Below, in pieces: positions 51,013 to 61,053 of a stretch of 62,000 bases of DNA. The notes beneath the pieces are model-generated. The model was not told the origin of the DNA, ran no database searches, and saw only the letters and a program-made list of their open reading frames with translations. Location of the stretch: positions 120,001 through 182,000 of the forward strand of contig CAJNDS010002154.1 in assembly GCA_905221605.1 (NCBI GenBank), read 5' to 3'. Position numbers and translations under genes: made by a program. The stretch comes from Symbiodinium natans (lineage: Eukaryota; Sar; Dinophyceae; Suessiales; Symbiodiniaceae). Position 1 is the first letter of the stretch, and each line of letters opens with the position of its first letter.

Positions 51013-54000
51013 CTGCACAAGACTTATCGCAACTTGTGCATCACCTGCATGCTGCAACTGTCTTCTGAGAAAGCAAGATAACGGAAAGCTGCTGAAAGAG
51101 GACCTGTCTAGGCAAGACTCTGCCATGATACTGCACAAAGTGCCAAGCGGCAACTACTCAAAGCCTAACAGGGCCTAACAGCTAATGAGTCCACACTCAC
51201 CATGTACGGAAGGCTTCCCTCCCGGAGCGGGCCATGGCGCGTTCCACGGCTGGAAGACCTTTAAGCACTCACCTCGTCCAAGGCCGATTCATGCGACTCG
51301 CTCCAATGATGCTTATGCAGTACCACGGCGGCAAGATTATGCAGGTCCCACCGTGGCCACATAGGTCCAGTGTGGAGTTTGCGTCGCAAGGACCTCCGCC
51401 AACTAAACTCTCTTCCTCAGTCTCAGGACATGGGATGACGCAGGGTGCGAAGGGGTCTGCAGGCTGTGCTATTTGAAGCCGCAATGGAGTGAACATGCCG
51501 AGGCGCCAATGGCTGGCAGGTCTTAGCAGTGCCCGCCAAGCGCGCTAAGCAGCTTGGGCCAGTCCAGGCCTGGTGACTTCTTCTCAACGCAGGTCATCTG
51601 ATCCTATGCGTGCCCTCAGAAACAATAAGTTGAGTTATATCCATAGTCAAGATCGTTGGGGTCTGGATTTTAAGGGGTCTATGTCACACATGACGTTTAG
51701 ACGACGTCAAACTTCACAATTTCACTTGTGTTTTTTTGTGTTGTCTTCTTCATGTTGCTCTAAATAGTATTGATGTCTGGAAGATTGATTTTCTTTTGTG
51801 GGTGGTCTAGGATTGAGGGTTTTGGCTCATTATGACTCAGGGACTGAGGGTTTAGACTTGTGGTTCAACCTGACACCGCATGGCTTCTTCAGCCCGAAGC
51901 CCGCAAGCTTCAAGCCCAAGAACAACGAGCCTGATTTCTGGCCAAATCGGAAGCCCTGCGCCCCCAACGCGAAACTGTTGAGCTCATCTTGTTTTTGCGA
52001 TTGCACCGATTGCATATCCTGCACCAATCCCTCTCGAACAAGTCCGGTGATCTGGTTTAGCGCGCATTGGCCATGCCAAAAGATGTTGAACAGATTTAAT
52101 AAGAGTTTGCAGGGTGGGGTGGGTGGGTAGTGGATGTTGTTAAGCTCGAGTTGTAAGTTTATTGCGGCTGAAGTGAACGAATCTTCAGACATCGCAATGA
52201 AACGATCTCATTCTACAGCCGCAGGCATAGGGTTTGCTGCCTCCATAGGGGCTTCGGAATGCGTTACCGAAGCAGAAGACCGTCTGGTGAAAAAATCCAT
52301 TGAAGGAGGGGTGGGCCGCTTTTGCCTCCATCGGCCCGGTCTTTGTTCCCTTTCTGCGTGTTGAAAGCCGAGAAAAACCAAGACGGGACCCATAGGTAGC
52401 AATACGGTAAAAACCCCGTTTATATCTATTCATCCGTTTGGGGGTTATCGCTTTTTCTTGATTATCGTTGTACAGGATTTGGTGGAACAGACTACCGGAA
52501 TGAACGTTTCGTTTCGGTGAGCCCGCTGGATTTTCATCGATTTCTAGCACAAGCTGAGTACTGGAACCGACGTTCCCGTCAGCCGGCTGGATTTGCATTG
52601 ATTTGTAGTACAAGCTTAGTACTGGAACCGACGTTCCCGTGAGCCGGCTAGACATTCATTCGGGTAACTCCTTTCATAGATCGAATGCGCGGGGTTTTTA
52701 TACAACTCCATCTGTTGACAAGGCTCAGTGTTTGGGTGCTTGAATTCGAAAAGTTTCTGATACTGCTCCTTTAGCTTGCCGTGATCGGCTACGTGGGATG
52801 AGGAAGCCTTGGTGTCGTGACTCTAGGCGCAGCAGTGCATTGCGTGCCTCTGAGCAGTTGCAAACACCCTCCACGCATGTGCCGGATCCTGCCAGCATGG
52901 CAGCATCCAGGACGCAGCGTGCACTTGACGTGTTGGAGTCCAGCTCACATGAAAGACAAGAGCTATAAGCTTGCCATGATCTCAGGAGGTGCCTGAGAGG
53001 GCCCCACAGTTTGCGTCTGTCTGACAACGTGCACCGCCCGCGTAGACTGGCCTGTGAAGCAAGCTGTAATGTTAGCAAGAATCTTCTGTCATGCTAACCA
53101 AACTGACTTTGATCAGCCTGGAAAGCACAGCGTGGCATCATCCGAGATGGAGGTCTGAGTTTGTGGCGCGAGTGGGGCATCGAAGTTGGGCACGTTGTAG
53201 CGATTGGGCTGGCTGTCAATCCAGCCTTGCGTTGGCGCGGCCTGAGGGTCCATAGCTACAATAGCTACACTGAAGCGATGGCTAGCAGAAAGATCGTGCG
53301 CAAAGCGGCTATGCCTTCGGAGAGCAGCCTTGATGATCCTCTGCCTGTTGTTCCTGTTCGAGTCGGATTGCAGCTTGACGTTGCACGTGTGTTCGTGTGT
53401 TGCCCAATCTTCAAGAATCAAGCGCTCGGTCCGATGTCTGGTACACACGGATGTAATCCACCTCGAAGGTGGCCGGCAGTGTCCTCACCATCACTGACAT
53501 GATGGCAAGCAACTGCCTGCAATAAGCAACCTGAGCTTCTTACTTGTCTTCTCATGAAAGACTTCAAATGGCCTCGACTTACCTCCAGCTGCCTCTGTGC
53601 AGTACAGATAAGATCGCTGGCCACCTGCACATCTTGGAGAGAAACATGAACTCCTCGCCCTGGCCCATCCTCAGCTCCAAACACGAAAGATGCACTACCA
53701 CCTGCCTTCGGGGTTTTCTGTATGCTCAGCCGAACGCTCGTTAAAAGCCTTGATGTGCCAAAGAATGTCTCATTTCGCAGTGGCCATGAGTGACGGCATG
53801 GTTCCGTCCAGGGCACATGTCCAGTGTTCACCCTGGTTGCTTAAATTTGCTCGACCCTCCTCGTGTCAAGTTGTTTCAGGTCTTTTCCCAACGCCGGTCT
53901 GTCGTGGACGTCCTTATAGTCAGGGCAGCAAACTTGCCAGGCAGCCCTGAATATCCTGGAGTTTTGTCGACACCAACATCTCTTGGGCAACCTTTCCTGT

Positions 54001-57000
54001 TGCAGCTGTCAGCACAGCATTGCAAGCAGACCATCGCAGCCACGCTTGCTGATACATACACAGAGAGCGACATGTAATACACATAATATGTATAGTCAAC
54101 GCATTTGTTGCAGGCCTGCTGCTTCCATTTGAGTCTCGCAAGTCCCTGACACGCACCATGCCGTCTGCAACCGTCTCTAGATGTGGGCTCCTTTAGGCCT
54201 TCGCCCCCCCACCCACCCCCCCCCCCCCCACTTCCGTCTAATCTTCGAACTGAAGGCTTGACAAGCGTTGAGAGGGCCAAGGGCCCCCTGCCCTACACCG
54301 CATCCCCCTGAAGTTCTTGAAACCTAACGTTACAGCGCGCGTGGGTCGACCCAGCCAGTTAACGCAACATTCTCAGGAGCTTGCTTGTCACCATTTCACA
54401 AGAGCAGCCTGCTTCGCGAACCGGTCGGATTGTAATGCCATCTATTGCGAACTGCACTCCCTCGTCTTGGAGCCTATCTGTACTGCCATACGTTTCCGAT
54501 CCTATCAATGTATACGCTCACAGCCAACTTGGCGCATCGTTGGGCATTTAAACCCATGCCAAGCATCTTCACCATGCAGGAGATGCATTCTGGGTTCTTG
54601 CAGTCCATACCTTAGACAATGAAGATTCGGGACGCACCAAGTCGTTGAGTCGTTGCAGTCTACATCTATTCGAACTTCGAGCGGGGACATCTTCCATTGC
54701 ATGCAAGCAGCAACAGCCACAGGATCCACCAGGACACTTCCGCTCGAAAATGTCCTGGGTAAACACCCTGGTACACCCAAGCTAGACTTGCCATGGGACC
54801 CGGGGCCACGTATGTTTATCGGAACTGCAGATGCATAACTGGTCATGCCTGTTCTGTACACTTGCATGGAGCGCAGCTCAGGCTGCAACCCAGCCCCACT
54901 GCTTTGACATGTCAATGTTCAAGATCATCGAAACCGGCCTGTTGCACAACTCGGTCGTGACAAACTGCTCTGCGTGTTCAATGTCGTCCAAGACTTGGCC
55001 AAACCTATCCAAACCTGCCAGCACGTTCATTCCAAGTGGCTCGAGGAGGAGTTGTCGCGCAAGCAGTAGGCCCAAAGGCTTGTCGTCACGAGTCACCTCC
55101 TTGGTGCAAGAGCCCAGATGTTTACAAAGCCATCGGTCCATGCCTTCAAGTAAAGAGAAAATCCGAAACAAGACAGGCATGTAGCGTGCATAAGAATTCA
55201 GGCCAGAACCAGCTGCCGCGCAAGCAAAGCAGCATTCAATCTGCCATGTCAGACATAAGCAGGAGCTAGCAGAAGTTTCGGACGTTGTGGAGATTTGTGT
55301 AGCATTGGGAAGACTTGTGCCTCCTACAATCGTAGAGAACTCGAGCGGCCTCTAGAAAAAAACTACAGGACCTACATATAAGCATGGCCGAAGCATGGCC
55401 TAAGCTCTCTAAGCCTCAGGACTCCTGGGGCAAATCTGATAGAACATGTGCTGACGGTGCACCACACCAAAGCTGAAAACTACACGGTGGGCTCCGAAGC
55501 ATCACTCTCTACCATCTCTCTCGCTCTCTCTCTCTGCACAGTGTTGGTGGAACCCCGGTCCTGAAAAGCATCTTTCCATCCATCCAAAAAGTGAGGGCTC
55601 CATCGCCCACTGTGCTCCACTCGAAGCGGTAGACCTGAGCCCCAGAAAACTTGAGGAGGAGACTCTGAGACCGCAGCTTGAGCTTCAGCAGCAGGGGGCA
55701 CTAAATCCGACACTTTGCACTCTTCGAGACCTTTATAGAGCTTCAGGTTTTGAAAAACGCTCCCGGATCCAGGTTTTTGGTGCCTGAACTTTCGCACCTG
55801 GAAATCTGCAGCCCTATCTCTGAAGAGCGGCAACCCGAGCGCGAGACAAAAGCATGAGCTAAAGCTCAGCTGAGAATGCTTGATGGGTTCTGGAACTGCT
55901 CCACACAAATGAGCCCAGCGGGGCTCTGGACGGCACGTGCTTGTGTGCTGTCAGGACATCCGCTGCTCTGTTCCCCTTGAGTTCCCTGCGTGCTGCTCTT
56001 CAAAAGCAGACTTGGTCAAGTGCGTCATGGCACCGATTGAGTCCACTTGTAGCTGCACCTGTGGGTTGACAACACATGGTATTCCCTTCAGCGGCCATCA
56101 CAAATCTGCGACTCTTCCGACTTATCGCTGCCTTCGACATGTAGCCTGACCCTCAGACCCAACATCGTTGCTCAAGGCCCCGGCATCTGTCCAGGGATTG
56201 ACATTGGCAATATACTTGCCTCGGGAGGCACTCAAACATTCTCTGATATTCGCCGGAGAGCTTGAGAATGATCGGAACATGTGTGGGCGTGCACACCTCT
56301 CACTCTTTGCACGAACGCGCCACATGAATGAACACTCGACAAATGTACTGGGCTGATTGCAATGCAGTTTAGATGCAAGGTATGCAATTGCAGGAGCCTT
56401 TCTACAGCAACATGGGAATGAAGTTGCTGGAACAATCTCCTGGTGCCTAATCTGAAGTTGCTCTTGCTTGACCCAACTCACCTGAAGCCTAGTCTGAAAT
56501 CCGAGATCTGCTTGACAAGCCCAGTGCCATAGTTGTGGTAGTTGATGGTTGTATCCGGCCCGTATACCTGGCAGCGTGGCCCCCGTTCCAACTGACTAAG
56601 GTTCATGTGCCTCGAGGCATTGGCAAACGGACAGTAGAATCAGTAGAAGTCGGATGATGAACATGATGCGAACATGGTCTTGCTGGCATTTCTATTCGCA
56701 GGCCCTGCGACAAAACAAGAATTGTCAGACTTTCTATTCGTGCCCTTCCACATCCTGAAAGGTGTACCGTCAGCGCTAAACAAACCCCACTGCCAGTGAA
56801 GAGTAATTCGCTAAGCGGCTACAGCGTTTAACCAGCTACCCGAGCACAAGGTTTCATTAGGCACTCGTCAAGGAAAACAGCAACTACTGCGCAATACCAG
56901 ACTCGGTCCTGAGGGTTGTCCTGCTGCAGCTCTGAATACCACTGCTTGCCCCAAATTGGCACCTGGACTTGCATGGCACGCAAGTCATCCATCGGAATGC

Positions 57001-60000
57001 AGTAACCGTACAAAATACATCTCCTCACGTGATACGGCTTTGCACTCCCATCATGCGCACAGACTTCCTCAAGACACATTCTTCAAAGCGTCGAGAATGG
57101 CATGCGGAAGTGCGGTGAAGTCAGGCAAAAGGCGCACAAGGTTCCCTTGCAAGATCTCCTGAGGCGTGGGCGCATGATTCGTTCTGCCGCGGAGGCCCGG
57201 GGGGCCTTTGGTCTGCAGCGATAGGGATTCCCGGCGCTGCCTGCAGCGTGTTTAGCCTCGCACAGCAAGATGTGCGGCCGAGGAGATTGGAAAAGTTATG
57301 ATCTGGCAACCCACAGGCTAAAACACATGACTCCATAGAGTAGGATGCGGGCAAATGCGGCCGAGGCATGTCCAGCTTGCTGTAGTCAGCTTGTGGCTGG
57401 CAGAACCCAGTCATTACCTGGTCATTTGGTAGAAGTTGGTTTTGATTCTGGAAAGGATCCTGGGTGCTTTGCCCCGGCAAGTAACGGGGACGGTCACTGG
57501 GGCCCATTCAAAATGCACATACGCTACCAACCAGAACATCAACAGAATAAGCGACACAGTCTGCGGCCTTGTCCTCCCTATAGTTCGGAGCATAGCTGCC
57601 GGGGAGAACTTCTAGAATGTCAATCTCGATGGCGCCGCGGCCTTAGTTGAAGCATCTCAAGATGGAATCCCTGTCCAGATCTGTCCAGATCTGTCCAGGT
57701 TAGAGCTGACAAGCCGGCAGCTTCTCAGTGACCTGGGCACCCTACCCTGATGTGATCGAAGGCCAAAGCGCTCAGTCCAGTTGGAACCGAGACCTCCGGC
57801 TGGTTTCAAGGGCAGCAACGTAGAGAAATCTACGTTCTTTGAAAGAGTGATGGGGTCACAGCTTCTCATGCGAATCTTGCAGTGCACAGCTGCTGCAACC
57901 AGTGATGCGGTGGCCAATAAGGTCATGAGTGCTCAGGTACATGCACTCGTTGATCCGCTGCTGCTTCTGGGGATCCTGCAGCAAGCAACAAGCACTTCAT
58001 CAAGACCTGTCAAGTAAGTACTCGTGCAAACTGACAAACACTCATTGCCCATGCCCTTCATGCCTAGCGGCTATAGCTTGTTGCGACAGACTGCAGTATT
58101 TACCCCTTTGGATCCTGCAACTCGCAACCTTGGCACGCCCTGCGGGCACTATAAGGCTCCGAGCCTGGTTGGCTTCTAAGTTCTGCCCAGCAGGGCACTG
58201 GGAGTAGCTGTAGGGCCAGACCTGTCTCATCTTCAAAAAAAGGCATGGAAAGAGAGATGTGAAGCTTGGTCCGCGGCGTTGTTGACAGACGTCTCGACGG
58301 TTGCCCTCCTAAGTTCGAAGCGGCCGATTTATGTTGTGTACGTTTTGTTGCTAATCGCACGCGTTAGTTTGTTGTGCGCGCGGGGCGTGCGGAGCAACAC
58401 ACAGGGGGGGGGTGGGGGGGACATCACGCTCTGTCGTGCACGCCCCCCATGTTTGCATAAGGGAAAATTTCTTTCTGCATGTAAATTAAAGGGAAACATC
58501 GATTCTCTGTACATTCGCGATAAGAAAACATTCCCAACTATGCCGAATAAACCTTTTTTGCCTGTATCTGTTCGACAACATGTCCTCCACTAGTTTCCAA
58601 TTCTTTTTGCCGGAGAGCTGCTTTTTCTCCTGCTTCAATGAACGGGGTACTTTGTTGTTTACGCGGGGGCACAGCAAAAGACAGAGACCCGAGACGCGTG
58701 TATATTGTGTTTTGTGTACGTCCTCTTTGTTTTTCAGGGTTCGAGGGAGTGTTGAAATCCTTACAGGAATTGGCAGCATCCTGTTTGAACTTGATTAGTT
58801 TTCAAATATGGTTCCTAGGATATGATACAAGTACAAGAAGCGGGTTTATCGCACATCAGGCAGCGAGAATACATATCGACGCATTGTAGACGCTTCGCGG
58901 CGGATAGACACATCAGCGGCGGGAATTGCACGTCAGGACAAAGCAATCTCCAATGTCCAATGAGATTTTTTGTGCTATGCATGCACATGGGTGGAACTGC
59001 TTGATTTGCTGCGGACGGGAATGATTTTCGTACGTTTTCACATGTTTGGGTCTGTTCCAATCAATCCTTACCTAGACGCTGGTTGTTGAGCTAGCTAAGA
59101 ACATGGATAGAGTTGCTTGAGAACGCCAACTGGACGCCGTCGCTGCAAACCATGTATACCTGGAATCTATATACTCTGTTTGGCTTCTGGCACGAGTTCG
59201 CATTCCATTTAGAACTTTCAGGAAGTTTTCTTGCCTCCCGCCAAGCTACGCACGGTGGGGTAAGAACTTCGGAAAACTCTATTGCGACTACGGATCATCC
59301 AGCAAACCCAAACTCCAGGACAGTAGCGTATTGCAGGCCCAGCCATTTGCAAACAGAACGCGCCCCCATTAAACAGAATGATCTTGGATTCACGTCGCAT
59401 TTAGTGTTGCAGCCATCAATACAGGATCTCCTACCTCAACATACGAGCACGTGTTCATTTTGTGCGTACGTGGCGGGAAGAGCATGAAAGATGAAGGGCG
59501 CCTGTCAAGTCACAAAAGAAAACGTGGGTTCTCGATGGTTCCCGTACGCCCCACACGGGGACTGGTCTGCTAAGTCTGCTTGTCTCATGTCCTGTGGCCC
59601 ATGAGGTCCCCGCCCTAGATTCCCCAACAGCCAAAAGGCTGGCCAAAGGCCAGGAAGATCCTCAGAATCCAGGATTGCATGAACCATGAAGCAGTACAGC
59701 GGTGCATGACTGGCGGGTCGTCCACCGTGGTCTTGCAATAAGAGCATAAAATGCAGAAATTTTCTTGGGGCTCGACAGCTTCGCCCGGAAACTTGGCAGA
59801 CATTTCGACCTCAAAGCAGCATCGCCCGCAACCTCTTACCGTCGAACCACAATAGACGGATTCATCACGTTTCATCAGCACCGCTGCTGCTGCACACCGC
59901 GGGCAATGAAGAGTCATTCAGTGGAAGCTAGCACGCAAAGCCACCAAGACAATGCTGCGTTGCCTTTGACAGTGTGCCTTGGAATATTCTGACTCAAGCT

Positions 60001-61053
60001 GAGCGCGCGGGCAACACCTCCGGTGAAGCAAAACTTGTTCCAACTCTGAAGCATGGCGGACGTGTAGGGACGATGCCTTGGAGAGCTCAGCACATTTCTA
60101 GGCCACCAGTGAAGAGACAAACGCACAGTGCGTGAGTAGCGGTGTGCATGCACTCAGCATACATGGATCTGCCACGACTTGTCATTTTGGCTCGTCTGAG
60201 CCACTACAGTAAGGATCCGGCTTCTTCTCCTTCCGCCCACTTGTGCTGTTGACAACTTCGAGAAAGCTCTCGGTGTTGGAAATGCGCAGCCTGAGCTGAA
60301 ACCCGCAAGGTGCAGAACTGTTGCGCTGTGCTGAACAGCAGAAAGTCCTGGGTGGCTGGGTTTCTTGAACTTTACCGAGAGCAGGGCCATAAGTTCCCGT
60401 TGCTGGTGGTGACATGCGATGGTGAATCGTCATAGGCGTTCTCCTTGCCAAAGGATCGCGAAGCTTGGTGGGAATCAGTGAGGGAACGGCTTCCTGGTCA
60501 ACATGTCTCAGCATTTGGGGCCCGGCATGACTAGGATTGATTAGGAAACAGTTGGCGACTCGTTAGCCGCACCCAAACTCCCAATCCGGAAGGAGCGCAT
60601 GTCCTGGTCATTGGACGACGGAAAACCTCGCGAGACCAAGATAGGTGGAACTGCCATGATCTGACTATCTACTCTAGACGAAACATGGCGGCGATGTGCA
60701 TGGACAGGATGTGCAGCAACTTTTGTTCCCAAATTTGGATCCTGACTAAAACTGCTTCGACACAGAAAGACAAAAGATCATCCTGTACAAAACTTGGAGC
60801 CTGTAATGGCGGTCCACGCGGGATCGTGGCCATCGGCAAAAGTGCGGCCTGGCGCCGGCTACATGCAGGCAAGTAAGACGCCTTGCAGAAGCGGTTCCGC
60901 AAAAGTGCTCGCAGCTTGGACTTTCTTTCAGGAATTCTAACCTCGTGACGATCTGCCCTCAATTGCAAGGCCCGGTCCTGGGATGTTGAACTCATCCGAA
61001 AAGACTAGACTCAACCTCATTGGCACAAACTGGCACAAGTTTGAAGAATCCAT
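50930..61053 (-). CDS. KRE6/SKN1-like glycoside hydrolase family 16 gene with EGF-like tail (whole gene, many exons)
   Basis: Ordered minus-strand exons carry the hallmark blocks of the KRE6/SKN1 branch of GH16 in the correct order: LVFSDEFNIPGRTFADGHDP, MLQSWNKFCFTGG, GLWPAFWLLGNLGR, VWPYSYSQC, the catalytic GAIEIDILE (E-x-D-x2-E, nucleophile and acid/base Glu), GKQWYSEL, GAMTHLTKSAFEEQH, VYRFEWSTVGDGALTFWMDG, RPVSMILNIDMSKQWGW and ATFEVDYIRVYQ. After them come a PTQGWIDSQPNRYN tail and Cys-rich EGF-like repeats. The family acts on beta-1,3/1,6-glucans at the secretory pathway or cell covering; in this organism a role in cell-covering or storage-glucan metabolism is inference. Many junctions keep phase using GT, GC or GA 5' sites. 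The 5' end (signal or membrane anchor) was not found and may lie beyond the window. Some small exons between the listed ones are missing. Individual exons are listed below. Confidence 0.87.
51350..51460 (-). CDS. Possible EGF-like exon of the GH16 gene
   Basis: Reads ADPFAPCVIPCPETEEES then GGPCDANSTLDLCGHGGTC. The Cys-x-N-x-Cys-Gly-x-Gly-x-Cys pattern is EGF-like. Borders and connection to exon u are unproven. Confidence 0.4.
52505..52660. repeat. Tandem repeat, 61-bp unit
   Basis: AGTACTGGAACCGACGTTCC begins at 52557 and 52618; a diverged third copy precedes. Frames through it repeat in protein, so do not treat them as coding. Confidence 0.7.
52848..52888 (-). CDS. GH16 exon u, EGF-like part 2
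   Basis: 3' site GCTGGCAG|GATC, 5' site GC-type (TCAGAG|GCACGC). Joined reading CGALSGSGTCVEGVCNC fits the EGF C-x-C spacing. Confidence 0.55.
52993..53051 (-). CDS. GH16 exon t, EGF-like part 1
   Basis: 3' site GCTTCACAG|GCC, 5' site GC-type (CTCTCAG|GCACC). Reads PVYAGGARCQTDANCGALS. Joins exon u to give an EGF-like Cys pattern. Confidence 0.6.
53129..53255 (-). CDS. GH16 exon s, conserved tail
   Basis: 3' site TATTGTAG|CTA. Reads MDPQAAPTQGWIDSQPNR then YNVPNFDAPLAPQTQ; the PT-x-W-I-x-N/Q-x2-Y motif follows the VYQ strand in KRE6 proteins. Ends GCT|GTGCTT or CCAG|GCTGAT. Confidence 0.7.
53428..53483 (-). CDS. GH16 exon r, last core strand
   Basis: 3' site GATGGTGAG|GACA (or the earlier TTGCAG at 53517). 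Reads TLPATFEVDYIRVYQTSD; EVDYIRVYQ is the classic C-terminal strand of GH16. A GA-type 5' site (GACC|GAGCGC) gives the right phase for exon s; without it a stop follows. Confidence 0.8.
53587..53745 (-). CDS. Possible exon between GH16 exons q and r
   Basis: Ends at a near-consensus 5' site (CTGGAG|GTAAGT). The best-looking frame (GSASFVFGAEDGPGRGVHV) is not the one that would join the next GH16 exon in phase, so its membership is uncertain. Confidence 0.35.
54690..54754 (-). CDS. GH16 exon q, Cys-rich loop (3' border approximate)
   Basis: 3' site TTTACCCAG|GACA; phase 0 from exon p. Reads DIFERKCPGGSCGCCCL, the Cys cluster expected before the last core strand. Confidence 0.5.
54890..54969 (-). 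CDS. GH16 exon p
   Basis: 3' site GAACACGCAG|AGC, 5' site GGCTGG|GTTGCA. Reads FVTTELCNRPVSMILNID then MSKQWGW, a hallmark block. Confidence 0.78.
55554..55634 (-). CDS. GH16 exon o
   Basis: 3' site GGGGCTCAG|GTC, 5' site ACCGGG|GTTCCA. Reads VYRFEWSTVGDGALTFW then MDGKMLFRTG, the Trp-rich strand of the active-site cleft. Confidence 0.8.
55990..56058 (-). CDS. GH16 exon n
   Basis: 3' site AACCCACAG|GTG, 5' site GC-type (CAGCAC|GCAGGG). Reads VQLQVDSIGAMTHLTKSA then FEEQH; joins exon o in phase 0 (EEQH|VYRFEW). One exon between m and n is missing. Confidence 0.75.
56898..56962 (-). CDS. GH16 exon m
   Basis: 3' site GCAAGTCCAG|GTG, 5' site GTCTG|GTATTG. Reads VPIWGKQWYSELQQDN, resembling the GQxWY block of the family. 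Confidence 0.55.
57418..57459 (-). CDS. GH16 exon l (probable)
   Basis: 3' site GCACCCAG|GATC, 5' site GACCAG|GTAATG. Reads DPFQNQNQLLPNDQ, whole codons; joins exon m in phase 0. Confidence 0.45.
57600..57641 (-). CDS. GH16 exon k, catalytic
   Basis: 3' site CAACTAAG|GCC. Reads RGAIEIDILEVLP: the E-x-D-x2-E active site of GH16, intact. 5' border uncertain (GAA|GTTCTC or CCCG|GCAGC). Confidence 0.85.
57941..57975 (-). CDS. GH16 exon j
   Basis: 3' site GCTGCAG|GATC, 5' site GTGCAT|GTACCT. Reads DPQKQQRINEC, matching the Gln-Arg-Ile-Asn-x-Cys block that precedes the catalytic motif; phase 0 from exon i. Confidence 0.6.
58129..58230 (-). CDS. GH16 exon i
   Basis: 3' site TTTGAAG|ATG, 5' site GCCAAG|GTTGCG. 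Reads RQVWPYSYSQCPAGQN then LEANQARSL. Block WPYSY is diagnostic. A further small exon between h and i is likely missing. Confidence 0.75.
59610..59660 (-). CDS. GH16 exon h
   Basis: 3' site GATTCTGAG|GATC. Reads DLPGLWPAFWLLGNLGR, a hallmark substrate-cleft block. 5' border approximate. Confidence 0.8.
59783..59832 (-). CDS. GH16 exon g
   Basis: 3' site GTAAGAG|GTTG; completes Gly from exon f and reads GCGRCCFEVEMSAKFPG, the following beta strand. 5' site GA-type (CCGGGC|GAAGC) or GC-type one codon earlier. Confidence 0.65.
60018..60076 (-). CDS. GH16 exon f
   Basis: 3' site CTCTCCAAG|GCA, 5' site ACCGGAG|GTGTTG. Reads RPYTSAMLQSWNKFCFTG, the most conserved block of KRE6/SKN1 proteins. Confidence 0.85.
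60235..60290 (-). CDS. GH16 exon e (3' border approximate)
   Basis: 3' site CAGCTCAG|GCT, phase matches exon d. Reads LRISNTESFLEVVNSTSG. The downstream border is uncertain. Confidence 0.45.
60376..60443 (-). CDS. GH16 exon d
   Basis: 3' site TTTGGCAAG|GAG, 5' site CTCTCG|GTAAAG. Reads ENAYDDSPSHVTTSNGNL then WPCS; the VTTSNGNL strand fits the family. Confidence 0.65.
60604..60626 (-). CDS. GH16 exon c, 23-nt micro-exon
   Basis: 3' site CTCGCGAG|GTTT, 5' site GA-type (GACCAG|GACATG). Contributes GFPSSNDQ and restores phase between exons b and d. Confidence 0.55.
60801..60848 (-). CDS. GH16 exon b
   Basis: 3' site GGCGCCAG|GCC, 5' site GC-type (ATTACAG|GCTCC). Completes Gly from exon a and reads GRTFADGHDPAWTAIT, a near-invariant block of the family. 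Confidence 0.75.
60978..61053 (-). CDS. GH16 exon a (first recognised)
   Basis: ATG at 61051-61053 opens MDSSNLCQFVPMRLSLVF then SDEFNIP; the SDEF block starts the GH16 fold. The 5' site is GA-type (ATCCCAG|GACCGG). The real start may be upstream. Confidence 0.7.
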
